From: an uncultured Verrucomicrobiota bacterium
GTDB taxonomy: Bacteria > Verrucomicrobiota > Verrucomicrobiae > Opitutales > Opitutaceae
Length of the DNA stretch: 10,945 bases
Assembly (NCBI GenBank): GCA_946482165.1
Contig: CAMLQS010000161.1
Coordinates: 1-10,945, forward strand
Direction of reading: 5' to 3'
Part shown: piece after piece, positions 1-6,496 of the stretch
Layout: every line of letters begins with the position of its first letter
How positions within the stretch are numbered: position 1 is the stretch's first letter
Notes under the pieces: generated by a model
What the model was told of the DNA's origin: nothing
The model's input: the letters and a program-made list of their open reading frames with translations, nothing else
Database searches by the model: none
Translations under genes and position numbers: made by a program

Positions 1-1903
1 GCCAGACGAGCGTGCCGCCGCCGCGGGCGGCGAGGGCGTCGAGCGCGGTGGCGAGAGCTTCGGTATCGTCCTGGCCGCCGACGAAGGGACGGATCGCGAG
101 CCAGTTCGCCTGTGCGACGGCGTCGAGTTGCATGGGGCTTTCGGCGACGGCGTCGCCGGAATGGTAGAGCCGCGAGAACGGCGTGGCGTTCGCGCGGCGA
201 AGCGCATCGGCGAGCGTGTCGGATGCGGGCGCGAGTTCGGCGGAGCCGGAGATAAGGAGCGCGATTTCGCCGGAGGGCGGCGGCTGGTGGCGGAGCGTTT
301 GCGTGACGACTCTCGAAGGGTCGCGCAACGCAGGGCTCCATGCGCGGGACGATGCAGGCATGCGCGCGACGGAAAGCGGGGCGGTGCCACGGAAGAGGTC
401 GGCGGCGGAGAGCGGGCCGCGCAGGACGGGGCGGGCGAGGGAGCCTTCGGTTTTGAGCGAGGCGAGGGCGGGAGTGGCGGGCGCGTCGGCCTCGACCTGG
501 AGCTGGTGCGCGATGGGATCGGCGACGGAGAAGTTTTGCTCGATGATGCGCGGGAGCAGGAGGTGGGCGCGATCGGGTTCGGCGAGGGCGAGCGGAAGCG
601 TGACGCCGAGGCGGACCTTCATGAGGCCCCCGCGAGGCTCGATGGGGAAGCACTGCATGAGCACGCGATCGGGGCCTTGCGAGGTCACGAGGACCGGGTC
701 GCGGCGCTGGACGACGGCGACGGAGCGGTAGGCTTGCACGACCTTGGCGGGGCCGCCCCAAGCGGCTTCGCGTTCCTCGCCGTTGACCCAGAGCGTGAGA
801 CGCGAGACGGCGGCGCCGGGCGGGAGCTGGATCAGGGCGCGCGCCTCGCGTTGGTCGAAGGCGTGGTCGTTGCGGAAGACCAGGGTCCATTCGAGGTAGC
901 CGAGGGCGGCGTCGCTTTCGAGGCGGGCGTCGAGCCGCGACTCGGTGAGGTGGAGCGCGCGGAGACGGCGTCCGACCTGCTGGCTGCCGAGGCTGTCGTC
1001 CCAAGTCCAGTCGCGGCTGTCTTCGTCGCGTCCGGCCCGTCCGCGCATGGCGAAGGAGCCCCGGCGAGGGGCGGGCACGCTGTTGAAGGCGCGGCCGGTG
1101 ACGCGGTAGTAGGCGAGGCGAAATTCGCTTTCGAGGTCGGTGGATTCGTCGGGAGCGTCGCCGAAGAAACTCCCGTTCCGGGTCCGTGACAGCAGGCTGC
1201 CGCCGGGAAAGCCGTAGCTGCCGCGCAGGAGGCTGTGTTCGACGCCCAGCGGGGAGAAGGCGCGCAGACGACTGAGGGCGGCGTTTTGCTCGGAGGCCGA
1301 ACCATGGGCGAGGCGATCCACGGCTTGGCGCGTGAGGAGCGAAGGCGTTTCCAGCAGGGCGAGGGCAAGAAAGCCGCCGAGAAACGCGGGCCAATAGGAG
1401 GGAAGGCGGACGCCGCGGGCGCGGCTGGCGCGGCGCAAGCCGGCGTGCAGGCAGAGCGCGGCGATGACGGAGAAGAGCGGGGCGAGGGGAAGGAGGCCGA
1501 GGCCGAAAGCTAGAATACCGATGACCGCGCCGAGCGTGATCGGGAGAAAGAACAGCACGTAGGCGATCCCGATGGCGCAGGCGAAGGCGTTGAGGTGCGC
1601 GACGAGACGAAGCGAGGGGCGGCGGCCGGAGGCGGAAAGAGCGAGCAGGGAGAGGAGATGCGCGACGGGGACGATCCCGATAAACCCGGCGTGGAGCGGG
1701 GTGGGGATGGGGTTGTGGAACAGGTCGCGCGCCATGCCGGTGACGAGTTCGACGCCGAGGGCGAACAGCGGCAGCAGCACTCCGAGAAACACGGCGAGCA
1801 CGCGGCTGCCGGGAATGGGGATGCGAGACGACGCAGGCGGCATTCCCTTTTGGGCGGGATCGGCCGAGGGAGCGGACGGGGCGGCGACGGGGGCGGGGTT
1901 CAT
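1..1903 (-). CDS. Polytopic membrane protein with VIT domain (3' end outside window)
   Basis: An open frame of 634 codons starts at ATG 1903-1901 and runs off base 1 without a stop, so only the N-terminal part is seen. Residues about 34-58, 72-92, 103-152 and 173-190 are hydrophobic and give several membrane spans. Residues about 335-440 read as a VIT (vault/inter-alpha-trypsin) domain, with the family hallmarks KVVQAYRSV, RRDPVLV and MQCFPIEPRGG followed by a KVRLGVTLPL strand. Near residues 546-634 the chain resembles the start of a von Willebrand A fold, but the expected metal-site DxSxS is ISGSAE, so the MIDAS looks degenerate. Multi-span proteins with VIT domains are known in exosortase-associated families (PEP-CTERM integral membrane and XrtN/MSEP-CTERM types); whether this one has a sorting tail lies outside the window. 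The function of such proteins is unknown. A CreB-type repeat array lies 22 bases upstream. No good ribosome site precedes the start; ATG 1843 (Met21) is an alternative. Confidence 0.8.
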   Translation of the reverse strand, partial: MNPAPVAAPSAPSADPAQKGMPPASSRIPIPGSRVLAVFLGVLLPLFALGVELVTGMARDLFHNPIPTPLHAGFIGIVPVAHLLSLLALSASGRRPSLRLVAHLNAFACAIGIAYVLFFLPITLGAVIGILAFGLGLLPLAPLFSVIAALCLHAGLRRASRARGVRLPSYWPAFLGGFLALALLETPSLLTRQAVDRLAHGSASEQNAALSRLRAFSPLGVEHSLLRGSYGFPGGSLLSRTRNGSFFGDAPDESTDLESEFRLAYYRVTGRAFNSVPAPRRGSFAMRGRAGRDEDSRDWTWDDSLGSQQVGRRLRALHLTESRLDARLESDAALGYLEWTLVFRNDHAFDQREARALIQLPPGAAVSRLTLWVNGEEREAAWGGPAKVVQAYRSVAVVQRRDPVLVTSQGPDRVLMQCFPIEPRGGLMKVRLGVTLPLALAEPDRAHLLLPRIIEQNFSVADPIAHQLQVEADAPATPALASLKTEGSLARPVLRGPLSAADLFRGTAPLSVARMPASSRAWSPALRDPSRVVTQTLRHQPPPSGEIALLISGSAELAPASDTLADALRRANATPFSRLYHSGDAVAESPMQLDAVAQANWLAIRPFVGGQDDTEALATALDALAARGGGTLVW

Positions 1904-1925
1904 GGGCCCAGCTTGGCCGGGCGGC

Positions 1926-1963
1926 GTGAAGGCAGGATGAAGCGGAGATGAAGACGGAATGAA
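1926..1963 (-). promoter_or_regulatory. Tandem CreB-type binding array (four TTCA[T/C] units, 11-bp period)
   Basis: On the minus strand, in the coding direction of the VIT-domain gene, four pentamers follow one another: TTCAT (1963-1959), TTCAT (1952-1948), TTCAT (1941-1937) and TTCAC (1930-1926). Every gap is exactly six bases, so the units repeat each 11 bp, about one helical turn. Known CreB/BlrA tags are direct repeats TTCAC-N6-TTCAC, and a creB-like gene lies in this window. I infer an activator site for the VIT-domain gene. The array ends only 22 bases before ATG 1903, and I see no convincing -10 box there, which would fit better with the later start at 1843. Three of the four units carry T rather than C at the last position. 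Confidence 0.7.
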
Positions 1964-1990
1964 ATCGCGGGCCGGCGCGCGGGTTTTGCG

Positions 1991-2012
1991 CGGACGCGAG
2001 AACGCGCGTCCG
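1991..2012. repeat. GC-rich 8-bp hairpin followed by a G9 run
   Basis: CGGACGCG at 1991-1998 and CGCGTCCG at 2005-2012 are perfect inverted repeats around a six-base loop. On the plus strand the right arm runs directly into nine G residues (2012-2020). The element sits 28 bases upstream of the CreB-type array. No T-run follows on either strand, so it is not an intrinsic terminator. It may be a regulatory dyad or only a by-product of high GC. Confidence 0.4.
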
Positions 2013-2041
2013 GGGGGGGGAGACGCGCGTTTGTTGGGGGT

Positions 2042-2070
2042 GGCGAATGTTCGTATTACGAACATTCGCC
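2042..2070. promoter_or_regulatory. 29-bp perfect palindrome, operator-like
   Basis: Two perfect 14-base arms, GGCGAATGTTCGTA (2042-2055) and TACGAACATTCGCC (2057-2070), flank a single central base. The middle is AT-rich in a GC-rich surrounding, which is unusual for a chance dyad. It contains TGTTC-N7-GAACA. The symmetric design and the position between the HEAT-like gene and the VIT-domain gene suit a dimeric repressor or activator site. No T-run follows it on either strand, so a classical terminator is unlikely. The cognate regulator is not identifiable from the window. Confidence 0.6.
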
Positions 2071-2080
2071 GGGCGGGTCG

Positions 2081-2277
2081 TCGCCTGCTCGGCGCTTAGC
2101 CGTAGAAATGCAGTCGAGCAGGTCGCATCGAGGTGATCTGGCGGCACCTTTCAGTGGCGCGTTCCCAGCGAAATATCCTCCGGGTATTCCTCGGTCGCTT
2201 GCCTCTGAAATGCACTCGCCATCTCATCTCGCTGCTCCGCTTTCGACTGAATTGTTGGCTCAGGGGCGCAGAGGCGA
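2081..2277. repeat. About 197-bp imperfect palindromic element
   Basis: The whole segment folds back on itself around a centre near 2180. Matching blocks found by eye: 2081-2101 against 2257-2277 (15 of 21 positions), 2111-2117 against 2243-2249 (perfect CAGTCGA/TCGACTG), 2130-2143 against 2217-2230 (11 of 14), 2149-2154 against 2205-2210 (perfect), 2167-2171 against 2195-2199 (perfect, slightly offset) and 2172-2178 against 2182-2188 (6 of 7). The outer right end contains the stop codon of the HEAT-like gene. It could be a MITE- or REP-like dispersed element, or a structured 3' RNA of that gene. No flanking target duplication was seen, and only one copy lies in the window. Confidence 0.6.
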
Positions 2278-2853
2278 TTTGCTCGCAGTGGGAGGCGGGC
2301 GTTCGCGTTGCGGCGGCGGAGGGACGGGAGTCCGCCGAGGCGCGCCGGCTGCGACGGGGATCGTGGGCAGCGAGAGAAAGTCGGCGGCGTCGAGAAGGAG
2401 AATGGCCTCGCGCGGATCCTTGATCTTGCCCGCCGCTTCGCGCAGCAGGGGCGCGGCCTCCGCGAGGCTCATCTGGAGCATGCCTTCGCGGGCGGCTTCG
2501 CGGAGAGCCGGATCGGAGTGGACGAGATAGGGCGCGAGGGTCGGCAGGGAGGCCGCTTGGCCGGATGCCACGGCGGACTCGATGCGCGCGAGATCGGCGT
2601 CGCTCGACGCGGGCGAGGAGTCGGTAGCCGCGGAGGCGGGGCGAGGCGGAGGGGCGGATACGCTCGGGGGCGCGATGGCGGTGGGTGTGGGCGGGGACGG
2701 GGTGGAGGCCACGGGGGTGGAGGCGACGGAGCCAAGTGGAGCGTCGGGAATGGCGGGGCTCGGCGCGTTGGTTCGGAAGAGCAGGAAGGCACCGAAGACC
2801 GCCAGTGCGACGGCGGAGAGCACGAGAATGAAGCGGAGGGGCATGGGCGGCAT
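2260..2853 (-). CDS. Membrane-anchored protein with Pro-rich stalk and HEAT-like helices
   Basis: This encodes 197 residues from ATG 2853 to TGA 2260; ATG 2844, three codons later, is an alternative. Residues about 6-26 (LRFILVLSAVALAVFGAFLL) form one membrane segment, which suggests an inner-membrane anchor with the rest outside the cytoplasm. Residues 30-84 are a Pro/Ala/Ser stalk. Residues about 86-163 form paired amphipathic helices with a LREAAREGM... LREAAGK spacing typical of HEAT or armadillo-like repeats, usually protein-binding. The tail after 170 is Pro/Arg-rich and unlike the rest; its last codons and stop lie inside the palindromic element. The start is only 14 bases beyond the U-tract of the upstream terminator and has no clear ribosome site. 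An open frame continues upstream to 2988, but it crosses the terminator and the end of the previous gene, so I rejected that extension. Function unknown. Confidence 0.65.
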   Translation of the reverse strand: MPPMPLRFILVLSAVALAVFGAFLLFRTNAPSPAIPDAPLGSVASTPVASTPSPPTPTAIAPPSVSAPPPRPASAATDSSPASSDADLARIESAVASGQAASLPTLAPYLVHSDPALREAAREGMLQMSLAEAAPLLREAAGKIKDPREAILLLDAADFLSLPTIPVAAGAPRRTPVPPPPQRERPPPTASKSPLRP

Positions 2854-2866
2854 GCGGCGGGAGGGA

Positions 2867-2900
2867 TAAAAAAGCCGACCCTCGGGAGACGAGGGTCGGC
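2867..2900 (-). terminator. Rho-independent terminator of the secreted-protein gene
   Basis: Read on the minus strand, GCCGACCCTCG (2900-2890), a five-base loop (2889-2885) and CGAGGGTCGGC (2884-2874) form a perfect 11-bp stem, followed at once by six T residues (2873-2868). It lies 39 bases after the stop of the 375-residue secreted protein. There is no T-run on the opposite strand, so it acts in one direction. It separates the upstream gene string from the HEAT-like and VIT-domain genes. Confidence 0.93.
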
Positions 2901-2939
2901 GAAGGCATGAAGCGGGCGAAGAGGGGCGCCTTGCGGCGT

Positions 2940-4067
2940 TTATTCCGCGGAGGGGGTGTAGGAGTCGATGATGGCCTGCTTCAGCCACGCGAGGTTCTCG
3001 GGAATGACGTTCAGGTAAGGGGTGATATCGGCGTGGACCTTTCCGTTGAGGATGCTGAAACCGCCGGTGGTAACGCCGTAGGAGAGGTAGTAGCCGAGAT
3101 CGGAATCGTAGTCGCCGTAGAAGGAGCCGCTGGAGGCGGTGGCGAGGAGAGTTGCGGAGGTCGTCACGTAGATATCGTTGGCAATGTCCTGGTCTCCGCG
3201 GGTGTCGAGGCGGCCGGAGAAGGAGAGGAGGCCGCTGAAATAGTAGCTCGAGCCGGTGCTGGTGAAGCTCTCCGAGTCGCCGCCGGAAACTTCCGGGAAG
3301 AGGTCGACGTAGGCGCGAACCTTGCCGGAGAAGGTGTCGGTGAGCTTGTTCGTGCCGACATCGTCGAATTCCCAGGTGGTGCCGCCTTCGCCGTCTGGAA
3401 CACGCTGATGATTGTAGGTGGTGGCGCTCTTGTAGTTGTAGGCCTCCACTCCGGTGCCGAAGTCGAGAAGGAGGGCGTCGCTGGTGGTCGGGCTGTAACC
3501 GTTTTCCTCGCCGGCGCCGAAATTCGTGGTTTCGCGGCCGACGTAGTGGATCGAGCTGCCGTCGATGTTTTCGATGAAGAAGAGGGCCGGCGGGCTGGAG
3601 TCGGAGCTGGGGCGATCAGCCGGAAAGATGACCACGAGGCGGTGACCGGAAAGGGCGGATGAGGGAACATAGCCGCGCGCGACGAGGTTCTTGATGAAGT
3701 CGGCGTTGCCCATCTTCTGCGTGTGCAGCGTGGTCGACTCTTGGAAGGTGATGGAGGTGGTGTGGATTTCCTCTTCCTCGGCCGAGGGATCGTAGTCCCT
3801 TTCCTTGGTGATGGTTTTTTCCGAGTAGTAGTTGGCCTTGGCGGTCTCGGCGTTGAACCCGGGGGGATTCATGACGGATCCGTATTCGATTCCTGACCCT
3901 TCGGCGGGGAGGGCCGCGTCTTTGACGAAATAACCGCCGATCTCGCTGGTGGCGGAGAGGGAGAGGGTGACGGAGCCTTTCACGCCTTGGTAGGCGGCGA
4001 AGGCGGAGGGAAGGCAAACGGTGCCGATAAGCAGCGCCGCGAGAGTCGAGTGGAGTCGGGTATTCAT
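2940..4067 (-). CDS. Secreted protein of unknown function, 375 aa, Ser/Thr/Gly/Tyr-rich
   Basis: ATG 4067 to TAA 2940. Residues 1-24 form a clear Sec signal peptide (TLAALLIGTVCLPSAFA, cleavage expected after the AFA motif), so the protein is likely periplasmic or exported. The mature part has no cysteine, is rich in Ser, Thr, Gly, Tyr and acidic residues, and shows alternating beta-like stretches such as GSVTLSLSATSEIGGYFV. There is an acidic patch near 96-100 and a C-terminal helix near 356-370. I recognise no enzyme family, no PEP-CTERM tail and no autotransporter signature. Hand counts of single 60-base lines gave 52-63% GC here against about 75% in creC and GH31, so base use differs from its neighbours. 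It starts 89 bases after the creC stop and is followed by a strong terminator, which makes it the last gene of that string. It might be an envelope partner or target of CreC, but nothing in the sequence proves this. Confidence 0.85.
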   Translation of the reverse strand: MNTRLHSTLAALLIGTVCLPSAFAAYQGVKGSVTLSLSATSEIGGYFVKDAALPAEGSGIEYGSVMNPPGFNAETAKANYYSEKTITKERDYDPSAEEEEIHTTSITFQESTTLHTQKMGNADFIKNLVARGYVPSSALSGHRLVVIFPADRPSSDSSPPALFFIENIDGSSIHYVGRETTNFGAGEENGYSPTTSDALLLDFGTGVEAYNYKSATTYNHQRVPDGEGGTTWEFDDVGTNKLTDTFSGKVRAYVDLFPEVSGGDSESFTSTGSSYYFSGLLSFSGRLDTRGDQDIANDIYVTTSATLLATASSGSFYGDYDSDLGYYLSYGVTTGGFSILNGKVHADITPYLNVIPENLAWLKQAIIDSYTPSAE

Positions 4068-4156
4068 GATTTTTTCGGGCTGGCGGTCAGGAGCTTGGGG
4101 GAATTCCCCACAGATTTGCGAATCCCATTTGGTCGCATCATCGGCCTCGGCGCGGC
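4068..4156 (-). promoter_or_regulatory. Gap between creC and the secreted-protein gene, with a 12-bp palindrome
   Basis: The 89-base gap is clearly less GC-rich than creC and holds the perfect palindrome GGGGAATTCCCC at 4098-4109. I see no confident -35/-10 pair and no CreB-type TTCAC repeat here. It may contain a promoter for the secreted protein, which would explain the space, but this is weakly supported. Confidence 0.25.
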
Positions 4157-5626
4157 TCAGCCGACGGGGGCGGCAATCAGGGAAAGCGAGGCCCGGGTCC
4201 CGCCGCCCGCACGGGTTTCGAGGCTGATCTCGCCGCCGTGGAGGTGGGCGACCTCGCGCACGAAACTCAGGCCGAGGCCGGTGCTTTTCGCGCCGGTGTC
4301 GGGGCGGGGCAGCGAATAAAAACGCTCGAAGAGGCGCGGCAGGGCAAAATCGGGCAGGCCGGGGCCGGTGTCGTCGACGATGACAAGCGCGCCGTCGGGC
4401 GCGGGGCGAAGGGAGAGCGTGATCGAGCCGCCGGGGGGGGTGAATTCGAGGGCGTTCTGGAGGAGATTGCCGACGGCTTGCGCGAGGAGGAAGCGTTCGC
4501 CGGTGACGGTGAGGGCCTCGGGCGCGTCGAGCGCGCCGGAGATGCGGCGGGTGCGCAGCATCGGCTCGAGGGCGGCGAGGCGTTCCTCGAGCAGGGCGCG
4601 GAGCTCGACGGGTCCGGGATCGACGAGCCCGCGGCGGGCCTCGAGGGCGGCGAGTTGGAGGAGTTTTTCGACGATGGCCTGGATGCGGGCCGACTCGGTG
4701 AGGAGGTTTTGCAGGAAGCGGGCGCGCTGGGGCGCGGGCATCTCCGTGTCGCGGCCCGGAGCGCACGCCTCGGCGAGCAGCTCGGCGGCGCCGCGGATGG
4801 CGGCGAGGGGCGCCTTGATCTCGTGGGCGAGGGCCTGGGTGTAGCGCTCGACGTGGGCTTTCCCTTCGAGCGCGGCTCGCATCTCGTCGAAGGCGCGGCG
4901 CAACTCGCCGACCTCGCGGCCGGCGAAGCGCTTCGGCAGGGTGGCAGGGCGTCCATCGCGCACGGCGCGGGCGTAGGCGGTGAGTTTTTCGACGGGCGTC
5001 GTGATCCAGAGCGAGAAGGCGAGGCCGGTGACGATGACGAGGCCGCCGCCGATGGCGCCGGCGACGAGAACCTTGGTGCGGACGGCGGCGACGAGGGCGT
5101 TGATATTGGCGGTGGGCTTGCCCAGGGAGAGCACGCCGACCACGCGATCATCGCGGCGGATGGGCGCGGCGACATGGATGACGAGCGAAGACTCGTCGGC
5201 GGGATCGAGGCGGGTGGCGCGCGCCCCGTAGCGTCCCTGGAGCGTGAGGAGCACGTCGTTCCAGCGGGAGTAGTCGCGACCCTCGTCGCGGCCGTTTTCC
5301 GAGTCGTAGAGCACGCGGCCGGCGGCGTCGGTGAGATAGATGCGGAGGTCGACGGCGGTTTTGTGGAAGGTGTAGATCTGCGCGTCGAGCGGGCGCGTGG
5401 CGGCGGCGTCGAAGGCGCGGCGGAGCGGGGCGACGTCGAGCGTGGCGTCGGGACGGACGTGGGTCTCGGCGACGGCGGCGAGGTAGGCGGCGGTGTCGAT
5501 GAGCGTGGCCTCCATCGACTCGAGGTAGCGCGGCCGAATGGCGCCGAGGATGGAGCTGAAGAGGTAGAGGTAGCCGCCGCCGATCAACAACAGGTAGACG
5601 AGGAAGATGCGGGTGCGGATGGTCAC
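4157..5626 (-). CDS. creC: CreC-like sensor histidine kinase
   Basis: This encodes 489 residues starting at GTG 5626 (V-TIRTRIFLVYLLLIGG) and ending at TGA 4157; E. coli CreC is of similar size (about 474). Residues 7-29 form the first membrane span. Residues 30-183 are the periplasmic sensor part, and about 184-209 the second span. A HAMP-like linker follows, beginning TTPVEKLTAYARAV. The dimerisation/phosphoacceptor helix carries ALAHEIKAPL with His268. The ATPase domain shows the N box (N387, N391), G1 DDTGPGLP (about 418-425) and G2 TGLGLSF (449-455). The N-terminal sequence through the first span, and the pairing with a creB-like gene, point to the CreC branch rather than a generic EnvZ-type kinase. 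It lies 98 bases after creB. An eight-C run encodes part of the ATPase domain (4433-4440). The frame stays open upstream to 6367, but that part only shadows creB. In enterobacteria CreC signals on fermentable carbon sources; the ligand here is unknown. Confidence 0.9.
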   Translation of the reverse strand: MTIRTRIFLVYLLLIGGGYLYLFSSILGAIRPRYLESMEATLIDTAAYLAAVAETHVRPDATLDVAPLRRAFDAAATRPLDAQIYTFHKTAVDLRIYLTDAAGRVLYDSENGRDEGRDYSRWNDVLLTLQGRYGARATRLDPADESSLVIHVAAPIRRDDRVVGVLSLGKPTANINALVAAVRTKVLVAGAIGGGLVIVTGLAFSLWITTPVEKLTAYARAVRDGRPATLPKRFAGREVGELRRAFDEMRAALEGKAHVERYTQALAHEIKAPLAAIRGAAELLAEACAPGRDTEMPAPQRARFLQNLLTESARIQAIVEKLLQLAALEARRGLVDPGPVELRALLEERLAALEPMLRTRRISGALDAPEALTVTGERFLLAQAVGNLLQNALEFTPPGGSITLSLRPAPDGALVIVDDTGPGLPDFALPRLFERFYSLPRPDTGAKSTGLGLSFVREVAHLHGGEISLETRAGGGTRASLSLIAAPVG

Positions 5627-5724
5627 CGGAGAAGAAGGATGAATGCGGAAACCTGAGACCTGAGGAGAAGACGGAAAGAGGAGACCTGAAGGGGCGGAGA
5701 TCGGACGGCGGCAGCACGGGGAGT
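5627..5724 (-). repeat. creB-creC gap with short TCAGGT[C/T]TC repeats
   Basis: The 98-base gap is pyrimidine-rich on the coding strand and contains three copies of a nonamer TCAGGT(C/T)TC, at 5689-5681, 5663-5655 and 5656-5648. The last two overlap by two bases. I see no promoter or terminator. The repeats could be a small degenerate tandem array or simple low complexity. Confidence 0.35.
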
Positions 5725-6462
5725 TTATTCGCGCAGCGAGTAGCCGAGGCCGCGGTGGGTGACGATGGGGTCGGTGTCGTCGGGGGCGAGGGCGCGGAGT
5801 TTGGCGCGGAGGGTTTTCACGTGGGCGTCGACGGTGCGGTCCAGGCTGGCCTCGGGTTCGTCCCACGCGGAGGTGAGAAGCTGCTCGCGGTTGAAGACGC
5901 GGCCGGGCTGGCCGAGGAACGTTTTTAACAGGCGATACTCGATGCGGGTGAGATCGAGCGGGCGGCCTCGGTAGGCGATGCGGCAGCGGAGTTCGTCGTG
6001 GGCGAAGGGGGCCGAGGAGGCGGGCGAGAGGGCGGGGAGCGGGGAGCCGGGAGCCGTGCCGGAGATCGAAGCAGCGGGCGAGGGGGCGGGAGGCGCGACG
6101 CGGCGGAGGATGACCTTGATGCGGGCGGTGAGCTCGCGGGGGCTGAAGGGCTTGACGAGGTAGTCGTCGCCGCCGATTTCGAGGCCGACGATGCGGTCGA
6201 TCTCGGAGGAGCGGGAGGTGAGGAACACGATGGGCAGGTCGTGGCCGGAGGCGCGGAGCTGTTTGCAGAGCTCGAAGCCGTTGGCGTCGGGCAGACCGAC
6301 GTCGAGGACGAGCAGGGCGAAGGGTTGGGCGCGAAGGGCGGCGAGGCCCTCGGTGGCGGTGGCGCACCAGCGCGGGGAAAAGCCTTCGGTGGCGAGCGCG
6401 TAGAGCAGGGTGTCGGCGATGGCGGGTTCGTCCTCGATGATCAGGATGGAAGGGGTGCTCAT
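5725..6462 (-). CDS. creB: CreB-like response regulator (OmpR/PhoB class)
   Basis: This encodes 245 residues from ATG 6462 to TAA 5725. The receiver domain (about 5-121) has the acidic pocket E10/D11, the phosphoacceptor D54 in LVLDVGLPDANGFELC, T82 in VFLTSR and K104 in YLVKPFSPRE. A winged-helix DNA-binding domain follows at about 157-245, with RVFNREQLLTSAW, DRTVDAHVKTLRAKL and the terminal THRGLGYSLRE typical of the OmpR/PhoB class. The receiver resembles CreB. The linker at about 123-152 is Pro/Ala/Ser-rich and longer than in E. coli CreB (229 residues in total). The start was placed directly before STPSILIIEDE; an upstream in-frame ATG at 6555 would add an unlikely Pro/Ser leader and overlap the previous gene. 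There is no clear ribosome site. It lies 34 bases after the chorismate mutase gene. Its likely target is the TTCA(T/C) array at 1926-1963. Confidence 0.9.
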   Translation of the reverse strand: MSTPSILIIEDEPAIADTLLYALATEGFSPRWCATATEGLAALRAQPFALLVLDVGLPDANGFELCKQLRASGHDLPIVFLTSRSSEIDRIVGLEIGGDDYLVKPFSPRELTARIKVILRRVAPPAPSPAASISGTAPGSPLPALSPASSAPFAHDELRCRIAYRGRPLDLTRIEYRLLKTFLGQPGRVFNREQLLTSAWDEPEASLDRTVDAHVKTLRAKLRALAPDDTDPIVTHRGLGYSLRE

Positions 6463-6496
6463 GGGCGCGGCGCGGGGCGGGGAAGGCGGCAGGTTT

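Noticed and set aside
128..1189. Long plus-strand open frame of 353 codons
   Set aside because: It is antisense to the VIT-domain gene, with Gly/Arg/Glu-rich composition typical of the reverse strand of GC-rich coding DNA; no domain is recognisable.
2042..2070. LexA/SOS box
   Set aside because: TGTTC and GAACA half-sites are present, but the spacer is seven bases; the reported verrucomicrobial LexA motif, as I recall it, has four. Neighbouring genes are not repair genes.
2042..2070. Intrinsic terminator
   Set aside because: The stem is perfect, but no T-run follows on either strand and the central part is AT-rich.
2096..2908. A 270-residue minus-strand protein across the palindrome and the HEAT-like gene
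   Set aside because: It crosses the terminator, is strongly Arg/Pro/Ser-rich and lies out of frame with the better-supported HEAT-like gene. Its last 43 codons (from an ATG near 2226) fall in the palindromic element.
2940..4067. PEP-CTERM substrate of an exosortase
   Set aside because: The C-terminus has no PEP motif, hydrophobic helix or basic tail.
4238..5656. Long plus-strand open frame of 472 codons
   Set aside because: It mirrors creC. The composition is a GC-rich antisense artefact, and creC itself has all kinase motifs in the minus frame.
4157..6367. creC as a 736-residue protein
   Set aside because: The extra N-terminal part is Arg/Pro-rich and only shadows creB in another frame. 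The GTG at 5626 directly precedes the first membrane span and gives the normal family length.
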